In this document: one piece after another, positions 1 to 12,448 of the stretch
How the letters are laid out: every line of letters starts with the position of its first letter
How positions within the stretch are numbered: the first letter of the stretch is position 1
From: Mactromeris polynyma
Taxonomy: Eukaryota; Mollusca; Bivalvia; Venerida; Mactridae
NCBI GenBank assembly: GCA_032209605.1
Contig: JASFXZ010000001.1
Location: 682,001-746,000 of the forward strand
DNA: 64,000 bases
Direction: 5' to 3'
Translations under genes and position numbers: made by a program
The notes under the pieces: model-generated
Seen by the model: the letters and a program-made list of their open reading frames with translations, nothing else
Told to the model about the DNA's origin: nothing
Databases searched by the model: none

Positions 1-358
1 AAATTCAAAGGCTAATTGTAAGACCTGGACTCCCTTGGTGAAAATTGCTGGCTCCGTGCTTGTGTACCCTATTGATTTTTGGATCACTAAGTTAAAGGTC
101 AAGTTCAAACTGACCCTTACTTGGTAGGATGATTGCCTGAGGGTTGTATATGAAAACTATTGATTTTGGAGTTACTGGGTCAAAGGTCAAGGTCAAACTT
201 GCCATAAGGTGGAATCCTTGTCCATGTGATAACTTAGATTTGTTGTGCTTTTAGACCATTATGATCAAACCCGTGTATATCATACGTTGTCACTTCTATG
301 TCTTCATATTAATTAATATCCTCTCACTGACGATGCATCTTTAGGGGGCATCATGTTT
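1..358 (+). repeat. Right end of a dispersed repeat (GGGGGCAT terminus)
   Basis: Contains two loose copies of a 'ggtcaaggtcaaact'-type unit and ends near 345-356 with AGGGGGCATCATGTTTT. The same end occurs at 18243-18258. The left end lies outside the window. No coding potential seen. Confidence 0.5.
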
Positions 359-464
359 TTCAAACATCTCTTGTTGTATCTTATGTTGCCAAAAAGAAGG
401 ACTTAAGCCCCTCATGGGGACTCAAAACACTCATATGATCAACTTACTTGTTTTGCATTACAGA

Positions 465-479
465 ATGAAAAATGGATGA
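465..479 (+). promoter_or_regulatory. Four-codon upstream ORF overlapping the SNUPN start
   Basis: Immediately after the acceptor AG (462-463) an ATG at 465-467 opens a reading frame of four codons and a TGA stop (477-479). This frame overlaps the SNUPN start codon (472-474) in a different frame. Ribosomes starting at the first ATG would terminate 3 bases past the main ATG, so the arrangement could dampen or tune initiation. The sequence is seen directly; any regulatory effect is inference. Confidence 0.45.
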
Positions 480-3400
480 GTTAGCAGAAAACCTAGCTAC
501 AAGTTTCTCTGTCAGTTCAGACCCTAACAGTACTTCTGCTCCTCATCCTAGATTTTCAGAGTTTAAGCGAAAGTCCAGCAACTCTGACCAGGAATCAAGA
601 CGAAAAGAAATACTTGACCTACAGAGAAGGTAAAAGAATTGATTACCTGAGTATTAGTTTGTATGACAGGGGTTTGAATGAACCAGGCTTATATTCAGGG
701 CAAATCAAATTTTTCATCAGAACTCTGCAAGACTTTGAATTTTACATCTATGGATAGACGAGATCTAATAATTGGACCTAGATGTAGTTTATAAGTTTTT
801 GTTTTATGAAAATGTTTGCCTGATTTTGTCATGAATAGTCTCTATAATTAAAATGATTTCCTTTTCAAATGTAATGGAAATATGTTCTGTACTACAGTGC
901 AATTACAAAAAAACTCTTTTGAATGTTTATACAAGCACACATGTATGTGATCTTCTCAATTTTTATTGACTCACATATGATGATCAATTGTCCATTTCCA
1001 GTAAATTGTGGATTTAAAGCGATAAGTCTACCCATCCACGAAAGAGGAGGTCATGAGGCATATGAAGGGAAAATTAGTTAAGAGCTTGCAATACCCTGTC
1101 AGCACTGTGTATATAGAATTCTATATGCCAGCTTTTAACCAATGAAATGACTGGATTTTTAGGTTTGCAATATTTTGAAAACAACTATGCTGTATTTTCT
1201 TACAAATGCCTTTAGGAAATGTGGATCAACCCTTTATAATATTATGGAAGTTTTCTTCCTTTATTGTGAGGAGATTTTAAAATAGAAATAGGGGAAAACA
1301 CAATAATTTAAAAGGCGAATGGTACCCATAAATGGCCCCAAAAATGTCCTAACAAGTGCTGTGTTATATGACTTTCTCAAACATGTTATTGAGAGGCTTA
1401 CAACTTCCATGTAATTGAATCTAGTTGTTCAGTATGGCTTCAACAATACAAAGTGTCACTTGATTCAGTTTTGAATATTGCCCTTTCAGTTTTCATTTAT
1501 TTGGTTTGGTTATATAAATATATGACACACACAGTGTTCAATAACTGAAAGTTTAATGGCTAGTAATGACTAGAAATAAACTTCTGACAGGAAGGTAAGT
1601 AGCGTGCTAATATGGAACCAAGTATAGCAATGCCTAGAAACAGAACTTTATGTCCCATAAAAGTAAACTGTTCAAACAACTGATTAACTGAAAAATAATC
1701 ATAAAAATAGTTGCAAAACAGTACCGAAAACCCAACTGAGCTGAAATAACTGAAATAACCAATTATTGGGTTTGCAGTTGCATCCCTATTGTTTAGTTTT
1801 ATTCCCCTAGGTCAGAAATAGATTCTCCTTCATTAAGGAATCATGCACTTGTTAATAAGAATATCATAAGTTAAACAGGTGTTTGGTAATTAACTGTCTT
1901 TTAAATCATGTATTAGATGTATATTTTCTTGTGAATTTCAGTCGAAGATTTGATTATGCAAACCATGCTCGATGTTTGGTTGAAGATGTTTGGGAAGGTT
2001 GTGAAGATCTTGACGATGACGAAGGTGAAGATAATTCAATGGACACGTCAACATCAGCTAAACGAAAAACATACAAACCTGGAAGATATTATCGTAATCA
2101 GGTACTTCTTGAAAAACATCTAGACATGTCTTTAATCCTGTGCTGATAAACTTTTCACTTTAAGAGGACTTGGGATAGTTTCATGATGTTCCATAACCAT
2201 AACAATACAGTTGGACCTGGTTTATTCGACAACCTTCTATCCAAATACTCGGTATCATCCAAAATGAATATCAGGTCCTGATGTATCTTCTTATGCACGT
2301 AGAATTAAAATGGGCTATTCGAAACAATGTACCATTGAAAATAAAATTTCGGACCTGAAGAATTTGAATGAACGAGGTCTGACTGTATTTCATTTCAATA
2401 CTTACATTAGTAATTGGTATATACACTGCCCTCCAAAACTTCCTGCACACTTACAATTTCCCATTGCAATTAATGAATTTTTCATATTTGTTTCACATGC
2501 AATACATTGAAAATGCTTTTTAACACAGCAATAATTTTCTGTAGAAGTATTTATAAATTTGTACATAAACAAATTATCTTATTTTCTGTGTCAGATCAAA
2601 TCAGTTACACACATATTGGTTTCGGATGCAGGCTGATTGATGCTGCTGCCGAGATGTTCAAATTGTTAATTCTAAACTATCCATCACAGAAGTGGGATGA
2701 ATAATTTTACTTCATTGTCGAACATGTTTTATTTGAAATTCTGTAAGAAAAAGTAACGAAAAAAAATTCTAAAATATTCAAGTGTGAAGAAACTTTTGCA
2801 TGGCAGTGTATATTGTTGACCATATTTCAGACTCGTATCCATCCAAAGTTTCAAAGACAACATCTTTTGTTGTGCCTTTTGTATTCATTTGAAGAAAAAA
2901 AATACTTTAGACAAAGAAATATCATAGTCCCTTTATGAAACATCTTTTTTGTATAAATATTGTAATGATTTGTTTAATTTAAACTTATTTATTTTACATC
3001 AATTGTGAAACAAGTTCTTACAACTTATACACTCTCAATGCCTGCTTCCTGGCTACCAACCAGTACTCGCTCCTTATTAAGGGATTATAAAGGTCGTGAC
3101 CAAACTCATCATGTACTCAAACCCACGACCTTCGGATCAGGAGTCAGGCGCTCTACCCCTCGACCACTGCGCCTCCTTCGATTTGTTCCTGTGCATGTTG
3201 AGTATTGTTCTGCTTCTACAAATCTTTTATAAAAATTCTACAAGTAATGAATTACATTGAATGTTTTCAGTTGATGTTGTCAGAATGGCTGGTGGAAGTC
3301 CCAGAAGATTTTGAGGAAGATTGGTTGATGGTCACATGTCCTTGGGGAAAGAGATGTCTAATTGTTTCAGCTAAGGTTCATACTAGGTTTTATTGCCCCT

Positions 3401-6400
3401 GACAAGCAGTGGATCTTATTACAAACCTTTTGTCGTATGTTTGCCCTGGAATGCAAGTAAAATAACTGGTACCCAATATCCAACATTTATTGTTGTTAGA
3501 GGGTAGTATCCTTTCAGATGGTAGGAACGTAGTTTGTTGATAACATCTTAAAAAATTGGTGTTAAAAGATTACATGTATACCTCTTACTCTAAATGAAGC
3601 AGTTAGGTATTATACGAGAAATATTACAGGCTTCTAGCGCAGGTTGGAGGGTGTAATGTTATAGCAATATCAATTGGTATCTTTGGTTAGTTTTTAACAC
3701 TTTGTGTCCCAGCTGTAACTCTTAACAGATTCATTAATTCCAATGAAGCATGATGGGAAGGCATATTACAAGCTAGAGGTTGTTATTGTCAAGGACAGAG
3801 GCAAGAGCTCTCGACTTTGGATATTCGTCAGGTATATGATATCTCTTGTTTGTTGTTGATACAAGTTCGTCTTTAATTCTTAGGGAGCCACGTCAGCCTA
3901 TGGTAGAAATGGTTACAGAGTCAACTCATTTCCTTCCCATCTTCCAGGTGGTAACAGACGTCAGAAAGGAAGATATAAAGGTATGTAAGTTGTGCATTCA
4001 TTGATTGGCTTTATGTCCTCATTCATAGAACAAGCTCGTCATAGTTGCTGCACAAATTTTTCTTCCTGTTGCTTTGTAGGGGTGTGATGATACAGGAGTA
4101 CCGCGGTGATACATATCATGATACACCTCTCACGATACGATATGTATCGCGAAATGCCTCTCACAATACAATTTGTATCCCGATACCCCTCTCACGATGC
4201 GATATGTATCCCGATACCCCTCTCACGATATGATGTGTATCCTGAAATGCCTCTCACAATACGATTTGTATCCCGATACCCCTCTCACAATGCGATATGT
4301 ATCACGATGCGCCTCTCACGATATGATGTGTATCCTGAAATGCCTCTCACAATACGATTTGTATCACGATGCGCCTCTCACGATACGATTTGTATCCTGA
4401 AATGCCTCTCACAATGCGATATGTATCACAATGCGCCTCTCACGATATGATGTGTATCCTGAAATGCCTCTCACGATACGATTTGTATCACGATGCGCCT
4501 CTCACGATACGATTTGTATCCTGAAATGCCTCTCACAATACAATTTGTATCCCGATACCCCTCTCACGAGGTGATATGTATCACGATGCGCCTCTCACGA
4601 TACGATTTGTATCCTGAAATGCCTCTCACAATACAATTTGTATCCCAATACCCCTCTCACAATACAATTTGTATCCCAATACCCCTCTCACGAGGCGATA
4701 TGTATCCCGATACCCCTCTCACGAGGCGATATGTATCACGATGCGCCTCTCACGATATGATGTGTATCCTGAAATGCCTCTCACAATACGATTTGTATCC
4801 CAATACCCCTCTCATGATGCGATATGTATCACAATGCGCCTCTCACGATATGATGTGTATCCTGAAATACCTCTCACAATACGATTTGTATCCCGATACG
4901 CCTCTCGAGATACGATATGTATCACAATGTATCATAAAGAATATCAAAAATGCTCCAAATGATTCACTTGTTACCATTAATGGTAAGGAAATATTAAGTA
5001 AAGGCATTAGTTAAGATTATTATTTACTTCATAATACGTATTTCCTGTAAAGAACAAAACAAAAATGATTAAAATGAGTCAACTTGTCTAGATGTTATTA
5101 ATAAGTTAATATTGACAGTTCTTCTTTTGGCAGGGAAAATAATTTACTTCCGTTAAAACTTTGTATTGGTCGCTTGATAGCACTATTATTTGCACATTTT
5201 GTACTCTCATATTTCAGAGAATGTTATCCTTGATTGTATCTATCATGAAGTAGAGAAAACGTTCTATGTACTTGATATAATGAACTGGAAGGATAATCCT
5301 GTGTATGATAGTGATGTAAGTATTCTGTTGACTAGTTGCCTTTGAATTGCTTAATGGTCTTATTGACATACAGATTTGTTATATTTTCTAATTGTTCTAT
5401 TGAGTTACCCAATCTATTTTACTGTTAAAATCGTGATTGCTTACCTAAGTATTTGCTTGTTTGTTGAGTATGGTGAGTTTGAGGCTTTGCCAAGGTTATT
5501 GTTGGTCAAACTATGATTGTTCAAACTATGATTGATCAAACTATGATTGTTCATACTATGATTGTTCAAACTATGATTGTTCATACTATGATTGTGTTCA
5601 AACTGTGATTGTTCAAACTATGATTGTTCAAACTATGAGTTCAAACTATGATTGTTCATACTATGATTGTTCATACTATGATTGTTCATACTATGATTGT
5701 TCATACTATGATTGTTCATACTATGATTGTTCATACTATGATTGTTCAAACTATGATTGTTCAAACTATGATTGTTCATACTATGATTGTTCATACTGTG
5801 ATTGTTCAAACTATGAGTTCAAACTATGATTGTTCATACTATGATTGTTCATACTATGATTGTTCAAACTATGATTGTTCATACTATGATTGTTCAAACT
5901 ATGATTGTTCATACTATGATTGTTCATACTATGATTGTTCATACTATGATTGTTCATACTATGATTGTTCATACTATGATTGTTCATACTATGATTGTTC
6001 ATACTATGATTGTTCATACTATGATTGTTCATACTATGATTGTTCATACTATGATTGTTCAAACTATGATTGTTCAAACTATGATTGTTCAAACTATGAT
6101 TGTTCATACTATGATTGTTCATACTATGATTGTTCATACTATGATTGTTCATACTATGATTGTTCATACTATGATTGTTCAAACTATGATTGTTCAAACT
6201 ATGATTGTTCACACTATGATTGTTCACACTATGATTGTTCACACTATGATTGTTCACACTATGATTGTTCACACTATGATTGTTCATACTATGATTGTTC
6301 ATACTATGATTGTTCAAACTATGATTGTTCATACTATGATTGTTCACACTATGATTGTTCATACTATAATTCTGTTAGTTTGATTTTGTACATGTTAGCT

Positions 6401-9400
6401 ATACATTTTTCCTCACAGCAGTATATATCAACAATTGCTGTATTTAACAAGATGTAGAAAAGAGCCACTGCAAGCTTATACAGATGCAATATGTTAGACT
6501 TGCAGAGGAGTGAGGCTGTGTCAGATAAACATACCGCCATTTGTTTTTTTCTTGACTCTGCTTTATTTTAAATTGTAGTTTAAGTTGCTCGATTATCATT
6601 CTGTTCTTAGCTAACCTGCGCACAATGTGCTCTAGATCAGTTACTGTGATCACCATACCCATAGGCAACAAATGGCTGCACAGTCAGTGGGATAATTGAC
6701 TGGTGTTGAATTGGTACAATTTAGTAATTGGTTTGAATTTTCTGACTGTCATATTTTATTCTTCAGACTGAATTTCGTTATTTCTGGATGATGAGCAAGT
6801 TACAAGAAGTTCCAGAAATTGGAGAAGTGGATAAACTTAATCCAGTATGTTTGATAAGTGTTTTGATATTTGTGTTCTAATTGGAATGTTAGAATGTAAT
6901 ACTGAGTTAAGAAATGAGTCTCTGAATGGAGCTTCGCCATTGATTAAGTTGATTTTTTCCTAGACCAATTCTTCAATTGGTTTTGAGTGCAGTCTGTACG
7001 CTCAGTGTTATAACCTCATATTGTTTTATTGCTTCATTGACTTTAAGATAATTAAAGGTATTAACTAACGTTTTGTCTGTTTGAATAGTCAATCTGATGA
7101 TATAGATAGTTTGCTTAGAGGTTAATTGGTAAGGAAGTAACTTATTTATCCTTGCAAAACCTTCAAAATTGTAACTTCATTAACAAAGTCTGCCTGTTTC
7201 CCCAAATGCTCCTATCATACATGTGAACACTCCCAATTTCTGTTGGAGACTCCCGGATATGACAGCCAACTCGCGCTCTCCTGGCCGGGAGCCGCGATCT
7301 CCCAATTTTCAAAGTAAACACTGTCAATTTATGTTGACTGGTTCGCTGAAATTACTTGTCAAACTGATAACTGAAAGTGTAAAATCGGGATACCAGTCCG
7401 AAAATTGAATATACCAAGTTTTTGGGGTTATATAGTAGAATATTGCTATTAACATCTTATGATACGGATGAAGACATGATATTACCAAAATTTCAGCCAC
7501 GCAAAAAAATCTCCTGTTTTGAGTCTCAATCTCCCGCTTTTCGAGGTGCAATCCCCTGATTTGCCTTCAGAAAAGGTTCACATGTATGCAATATCTTACC
7601 ATGAACCATATTTATTGAAAAAATTGTAATGAAAAAAATCTCTGCCTACCGACCTTGCTTTTCTTCAGCATTTTACGACGTATTGTTTTGAGCCTTATAA
7701 TGTTCTTTGACGTGTTTTGTCATTCACATATGCCTATGTTCTCATTTCAGTATAAATTCATTCCCCTTCAATTTCATTCATGTACGAGGGAGAATCTTCA
7801 ACAAGTAATGAATTCTACTACTATAGCGGTAAGTTAAATGTCATTGGTGGCATATGTTTGATTGATATATTCAATTCATATTGACATACATTGATATATT
7901 TGTGTTGTATATGTGCCATATGAAGAATCTGTGTATTGTTTGAATAGTATTTGTGTGACAGTGAAGTTAACTTTCCTTTAAAGCTTTGGATACTGTTGAA
8001 AGGGCTCTGGCATAGAGAAAACATTGTGATAACACATTTCTGAGACTTTATGTTACCTGTTGACATACAAGATACTTCACCTATTAGATTCATGAATAGT
8101 AATAAACACAGACATATGGAAACCTGCCTTGCGTTCAGTTACGGCTAACTGTCACTCACGTTTTGTATTGTATCCCTTGCCCACCGTATCGCATTGATTG
8201 CACACTGGGAACCAAATTGCGAAACGTTACGAAATGTGAGCCACAAATACCTTTACTAAACGCAGGGCAGATTATATGGTCGAAATTACATAAATGCATA
8301 TAACTTACCAAACAGAATTAAAATTGATTTTCAAGGATGCATCCTTGGCTATATTTTATGACCTTTCAAAAACCTGAAGTGTTCAACTGTATGCAATTCA
8401 ATGAGCATAAATTATGTTATTTTTTAATGATGTATAAACAGTTCATTGACAATTGTTGGGTAAATACATTCTTGAAATGAATTCTCAAGATCATTGTTAC
8501 TTTTTGAATGGATGTTGCATTTATTGGACCAAAGCTGGCTTAAACTAAACTTTCAGAAATCCGATTTCTCTGAAGTAAAATATTTTATTTCTTTTATACT
8601 GACAATTACGCAGCAAACAGTGTGGTCATGAATGTTGTTGTATTACGTCTAAATTATGTTTACATACAAACGCTTAATTGTCTATTAGGAATGGAATGAT
8701 TAACTGAAGTTCAGTTTTACATACAAACGCTTAATTGTCTATTAGGAATGGAATGATTAACTAAAGTTCAGTTATTTTCGATTCTATTTTCTAAAGGTTT
8801 TGTTTGGTACTGTCTTGTGAATATTCAGTTCAGTATGTCAGACTACGTTTTTATTCCTGAAGCAATATTCTATTCAGAGAACTCATAAGTTTACACTCAT
8901 TACCTTTTAGTAACATGACTATTGGAACTGTTTAATTTTATTATGGGACACTAAGTTCTGTTCTAGACATTGCTCTACTTTGTATTATAGCACATTGTTC
9001 TTATTCTACTTATCTGGTCAAATGTATATGTCTGGTCATAACAAGTCATTTAACTTCCGGTTAGGCCATGCCAAATTGGAATTTTGTTAAGCGTCCGCGT
9101 GCGCCCAGGTTTTGCGCTCCTACAGCCAAAAAAACAACATTTTTTCTAAGCTTTTTTAATGTTAATTTGTGTGAAAACTAGTCAAGTTGTGTGAAAAGTA
9201 GTCATTTTAAATTAGATTAATTCATGTATAGATCTAGTTTTGAAACAAACCATTTTGTTTTGTTTTTATGATGTTTCTTTCATTAAAATATCTAAAATTA
9301 TGCATCGCTTATTATCTGAGGATATTTGTTTTTTTCGTTATGAGTTTGTGTGTTTTTTAATAGCTAGCTAGGTTTCGCGAACTTAGGTTGTCGGTTAACA

Positions 9401-10084
9401 AAATTCAAATTTGGCGTGGCCTTATTTAGAGTTATGTATTACATATATTTATATAATCAAACTGAATAACTGAAAAGGTAGTAATCAAAACCGAAACGAT
9501 AGACACCTGTATTGCTACAATCCTATTGACTATGTGTTCTGTAACACTAATATAAATCTCGATCTCAATTTGTATCTTTTTGCCTAATCTTGGCCAAGAA
9601 ATGAAAGAAACAAAGGAAGAATTGAGTAATGATAGAAACATTCAAAAATGAATGTATTCATTTAAAATAACTTTGACAATTTCAGTTGGATGGATGTCTA
9701 TTCTACCATAAGAAAGCACATTATACATTCGGTAGATCACCGTTAGTAGTTTGGTTAAAACCGTACATGTTACCAGAAATGCTTCATGTTGAAGTATCGG
9801 AACAAATTCTACAACAAAAACCTGCAAACTATTCCACATATTCTTCACATTTAGAGGAAGTGAGACAACGGAAGGAAAGACTACAGAAAGAACAGGAAGA
9901 AAAGAAGGAAAATAGGAGAAAGAAGCGTGGGCCAGACCGGTCTCAAAAGTTCAAAATGGATGTAAGTCATGAGAGTGATGTGTCCAATACAAGTTCTGGT
10001 GATTTATCTAAAACTAGTGTTACTGTGAGCGATGTTCGTGAAGATATGGAGCATCAGATCACTACAGATAATGTTGTTACTTGA
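472..10084 (+). CDS. SNUPN: Snurportin-1, m3G-cap snRNP import adaptor (8 coding exons)
   Basis: Snurportin-1 binds the trimethylguanosine cap of spliceosomal U snRNPs and links them to importin-beta for nuclear import. Coding exons with GT-AG borders and continuous phase: 472-629, 1942-2101, 3271-3375, 3884-3980, 5218-5315, 6767-6844, 7751-7828, 9686-10084 (1173 bp, 390 residues; human is 360). Exons 1-2 encode the N-terminal IBB region (start MDELAENLATSFSVS, then a basic helix ending FDYANHAR). Exons 3-8 encode the cap-binding fold: LMLSEWL, CPWGKR, LPGGNRR, ILDCIY, FRYFWMMSKL, LFYHK and WLKPYM. Residues equivalent to human Leu104, Trp107, Cys124, Arg129 and Trp276 (cap pocket, numbering recalled) are all present. 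The C-terminus is a charged, Lys/Glu-rich tail. The start is chosen by homology; exon 1 follows an acceptor AG at 462-463, so an untranslated exon lies upstream. No frame breaks are seen. Confidence 0.96.
630..1941 (+). other. SNUPN intron 1
   Basis: AT-rich intron with donor GTAAAAG at 630 and acceptor TTTCAG ending at 1941. I see no gene, array or clear transposon end inside it. Confidence 0.7.
2422..2810. mobile_element. MITE with TACACTGCC termini (copy 1)
   Basis: A 389-bp element starting TACACTGCC and ending GGCAGTGTA, flanked on both sides by TA, as in Tc1/mariner-type non-autonomous elements. It lies in SNUPN intron 2. A second, clearly related copy in the same orientation lies at 12566-12955. 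No open transposase remains. Confidence 0.75.
3035..3180 (-). mobile_element. tRNA-derived SINE
   Basis: Read on the minus strand, the head (about 3180 to 3100) resembles a tRNA: an A-box-like GTCGAGGGGTAGAGCG and a B-box-like GGTCGTGGGTTTGAGT with tRNA-like spacing, followed by an unrelated body. It lies in SNUPN intron 2. A functional tRNA is unlikely because acceptor-stem pairing is not evident. Confidence 0.6.
4100..4935. repeat. 31-bp minisatellite in SNUPN intron 4
   Basis: About 26 tandem units of 31 bp, each built from a conserved CCTCTCAC block followed by gatacgat(t/a)tgtatc-like sequence with internal dyad symmetry. Units differ at a few fixed positions and variants are interspersed. 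The open frames across it are a by-product of the repeat. Confidence 0.9.
5501..6370. repeat. 15-bp minisatellite in SNUPN intron 5
   Basis: About 57 copies of ACTATGATTGTTCAT with variation mainly at one position (ttcaTac, ttcaAac, ttcaCac). Because the unit is a multiple of three and lacks stops in several frames, long open frames appear on both strands; none resembles a protein family. Occasional 9-bp partial units (actatgagttca) punctuate the array. Confidence 0.95.
6371..6766 (+). other. Rest of SNUPN intron 5
   Basis: Unique-looking sequence between the 15-bp array and exon 6, ending in an acceptor TTCTTCAG at 6766. No gene or clear repeat seen. Confidence 0.5.
6845..7750 (+). other. 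SNUPN intron 6
   Basis: The intron contains a locally GC-richer patch around 7220-7320 with CTCCCxxxTTT-type motifs repeated near 7505-7560. This may be a decayed dispersed repeat. No coding exon recognised. Confidence 0.4.
8658..8771. repeat. 57-bp tandem duplication
   Basis: Two nearly identical adjacent copies of a 57-bp unit (starting tttacatacaaacg) in SNUPN intron 7, differing at about one position (ctgaag versus ctaaag). It appears to be a recent local duplication. Confidence 0.85.
9062..9425. mobile_element. MITE with ~33-bp inverted ends (TAGGCCA.GCC)
   Basis: Left end TAGGCCATGCCAAATTGG; the right end, read in reverse complement, is TAAGGCCACGCCAAATTTG. Similarity extends over about 33 bases. 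The ~364-bp element lies in SNUPN intron 7, about 260 bp upstream of the last exon. No open reading frame. Confidence 0.65.
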
Positions 10085-10934
10085 ATCCTGGCATTAAGTT
10101 AAAACCTTGATAAGAAGACCAACCTTATAGGACCCTTGACAACGGGTCTTATTTAGGTGGTCTTAATATTGAGGTTAAATAAAAAGCAAAACAGTGAAAA
10201 TGGACTTGAAAATTGTGTTCTCCATTTTGAGGTGGTCTTGTTATTGAGGTGGTCTTTAAGTGAGGTTCAGCTGTATCTTGTTTAATTCTTTCTTAATATT
10301 TGTTGATGATTTTAATTCCACTTGACATGTCTAGCCAAGTGTTTCTGTGAGAATTATGTAGTGTTTCGACCATCATATTGGATAGTTTTGTATGAAAATA
10401 TGGTGGAAAACAACTGCATATAAGGACATCTGAGGCCAAATCTCAACAAAGACCTTGGGTTGATGTCGTAACTCTGACTTTGGAAATCAGTCTAAATACT
10501 GATTGGTTGCGTCTTGGCTCAATTTTAAAATGGACCAATGGCAAGACTACAATGTGAAAGTGGTATCCAAAGTCAGTCATCTTAATTTAGACACGGTTGA
10601 TTTTCCTCGTGAGGTTTTATCATGTGTCATTGTATGCTTAACATATTTTGACAAAAAACAACAAAAAACATCATGTTTTGTGATTGAAGTTTTAGTTATG
10701 TGAAAATGAACATAGTTTAATTACTTGTCCTGGCTTAATATGTGAATCAAATTTACAAAATTTCACGTATTGGTTAGGATAATTACATTGTATTTGTATT
10801 GATGTAGAAGTATGATCTGATCTCAATATTTCTCTTGTTCAGCGTTGTGTCACAAACACTGACTCTTTTATGATGTAAATATAGTTTTATGAAGCTGTAT
10901 TGCTGTTATCAAACAGCTGTTTGAAAAAGATAGA

Positions 10935-10940
10935 AATAAA
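10935..10940 (+). terminator. Likely SNUPN polyadenylation signal AATAAA
   Basis: AATAAA about 850 bases after the SNUPN stop codon, followed within 20-40 bases by a GT-rich stretch (about 10955-10978), the usual layout of an animal cleavage site. An earlier AATAAA at 10178-10183 is an alternative that would give a much shorter 3' UTR. Confidence 0.45.
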
Positions 10941-11019
10941 AATTGATAAAACAGTCAGTGTTTGTGTTTTGTGTTTCCATAGAAATGCTGAGTATGGGTG
11001 TCATTGATGGCCAAGTTTG

Positions 11020-11353
11020 TATACACAGTTCCCACATCTACAATATTTACCTCCCTTGTTTTTAACTGTCGGCCATTTTGATAGGCAAAACTGATTAGCC
11101 CTTAGGAATAATTTTCAAATATGTGATAATTGAGAAAATACCAAGTGAATTTGCATGTGACAACCACTTTTTCTTCAACTTACTGAGCCAAATGCCCACA
11201 TGAGCATAATGAATAAGTTATTTTTTTTATATTGGATTAGTTTGTCATCGTTTACATTATATTCCCCATAAACTCTAAGGAAATTTGCCTATCAAAATGG
11301 CCGACAATTCAGAACAAGGGAGGTAAATATTGTAGATGTGAGAACTATGTATT
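11020..11353. mobile_element. MITE with ~60-bp inverted ends (family A)
   Basis: Left arm CACATCTACAATATTTACCT and its inverted copy at the right end; similarity continues into GTCGGCCATTTTGATAGGC on both sides. Interior AT-rich, non-coding. The same family occurs at 18649-20253 in the opposite orientation (split by an LTR element), and a right-end fragment lies at 14646-14717. Confidence 0.85.
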
Positions 11354-12244
11354 GATATATTGAGTCAATTATATCGGAAAGGTTAATCAATATTTGTATG
11401 TATATAGAAACAGAAATTTGATATGTTTAAGGATCTGAGTTGTTTTGTATTCCACATATGAAATGACACTATACACATACACAAGCTTTGATGTTTCATA
11501 GGGTTGTAAAATATTTAGCAAAAATACACACAAGACATTCATGTGACGACCACAATGGAAATTTCATTGATCATACATTTCTGGTTACTGCTGCCTAAAG
11601 AAACAAGATTTCCTGAATTTTGTAGATATTCAAGTCAATTACAGATTAAAGCAGCATTACATTTTTTTTGTTGAAATACATTTTTCACATATTTGGTAAG
11701 GCACATTATTCTTGCCAATGAAAAAGATGTTTATTTCGCTGAATTTGACAAAATTTGCAATAAATAAGATATTGAACTCCTAACTTCTTAGAAGAATCTT
11801 GGCTGGCGCTGAAGAACTCCAGACATTAATGGTTGAATGGGATGATTTCTGACATGAAAACGTGTGTGAAAAAATGTTTTTGATTCAATGAAACCTAATG
11901 TCAATCTGTATTCGTAATCAAAATGAAAAATTAGAACATCCATGATTTGTCAAATCCCTACTTTCGTTATGATGTCTGATTGATTTAAAAAACACGTAAA
12001 ATGTCGATCCGACAGAAGTTTTTTTTTGTAAAATGAAATGCAATTTGAGTGGCTGTAAACTGCCATATGAGCTATGCTGTGTAATTTCCAACCTTGGGGT
12101 AAAAATTCACCTTTTCACTTTTTGATATCTTCTAACAGTTTATTCTGTTTCAGGAACCTCGCTTGTTTTCAAATATTCATCCCTATTTTGTTGCTATGAC
12201 GTCCTAAAGAACGCAACTTATTTAAAAAAAAAAAGTGACAACAC

Positions 12245-12252
12245 TGACGTCA
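12245..12252. promoter_or_regulatory. Palindromic CRE-like site TGACGTCA
   Basis: A perfect TGACGTCA lies about 200 bases upstream of the first recognised exon of the snurportin-like paralog, with a related ATGACGTC at 12196-12203. Such sites bind CREB/ATF factors in animals. It could belong to a promoter that lets the paralog be transcribed separately from SNUPN, but a single 8-mer is weak evidence. Confidence 0.25.
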
Positions 12253-12448
12253 TTTTAATTGTCACAGGAAAACATTTTTAGAAGAGGTTTGAAATCGCAC
12301 AGCGGCGCTCATATAGTCATCTGAGAAAGGAGAGAAACATGTTATGCCCCTTATGCTCTTTTGAATCGAGAATGTGACAATATTGTTACCATCACATTGA
12401 TATGTTTCTGGACTGACTGTAGCTAATACTTGTGTACATTTATCCTAG

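Larger units (their letters stand above)
10085..12448 (+). other. Region between SNUPN and its paralog
   Basis: Holds the SNUPN 3' UTR, with a patch at 10100-10270 rich in 'ggtggtctt' motifs like the element at 29432-29624, a MITE (11020-11353), and about 1.1 kb of AT-rich sequence leading to the paralog. I searched for an exon resembling the IBB helix and found none. Confidence 0.5.

Noticed and set aside
3035..3180. Functional tRNA gene
   Set aside because: A- and B-box-like sequences are present but the acceptor stem does not pair and the sequence continues into a SINE body.
5605..6457. Repetitive proteins from the 15-bp array, both strands
   Set aside because: Intronic minisatellite; open frames follow from unit length divisible by three.
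10503..10703. 66-codon frame downstream of SNUPN as the missing first exon of the paralog
   Set aside because: No similarity to the IBB helix or to any snurportin segment, and it lies within the likely SNUPN 3' UTR.
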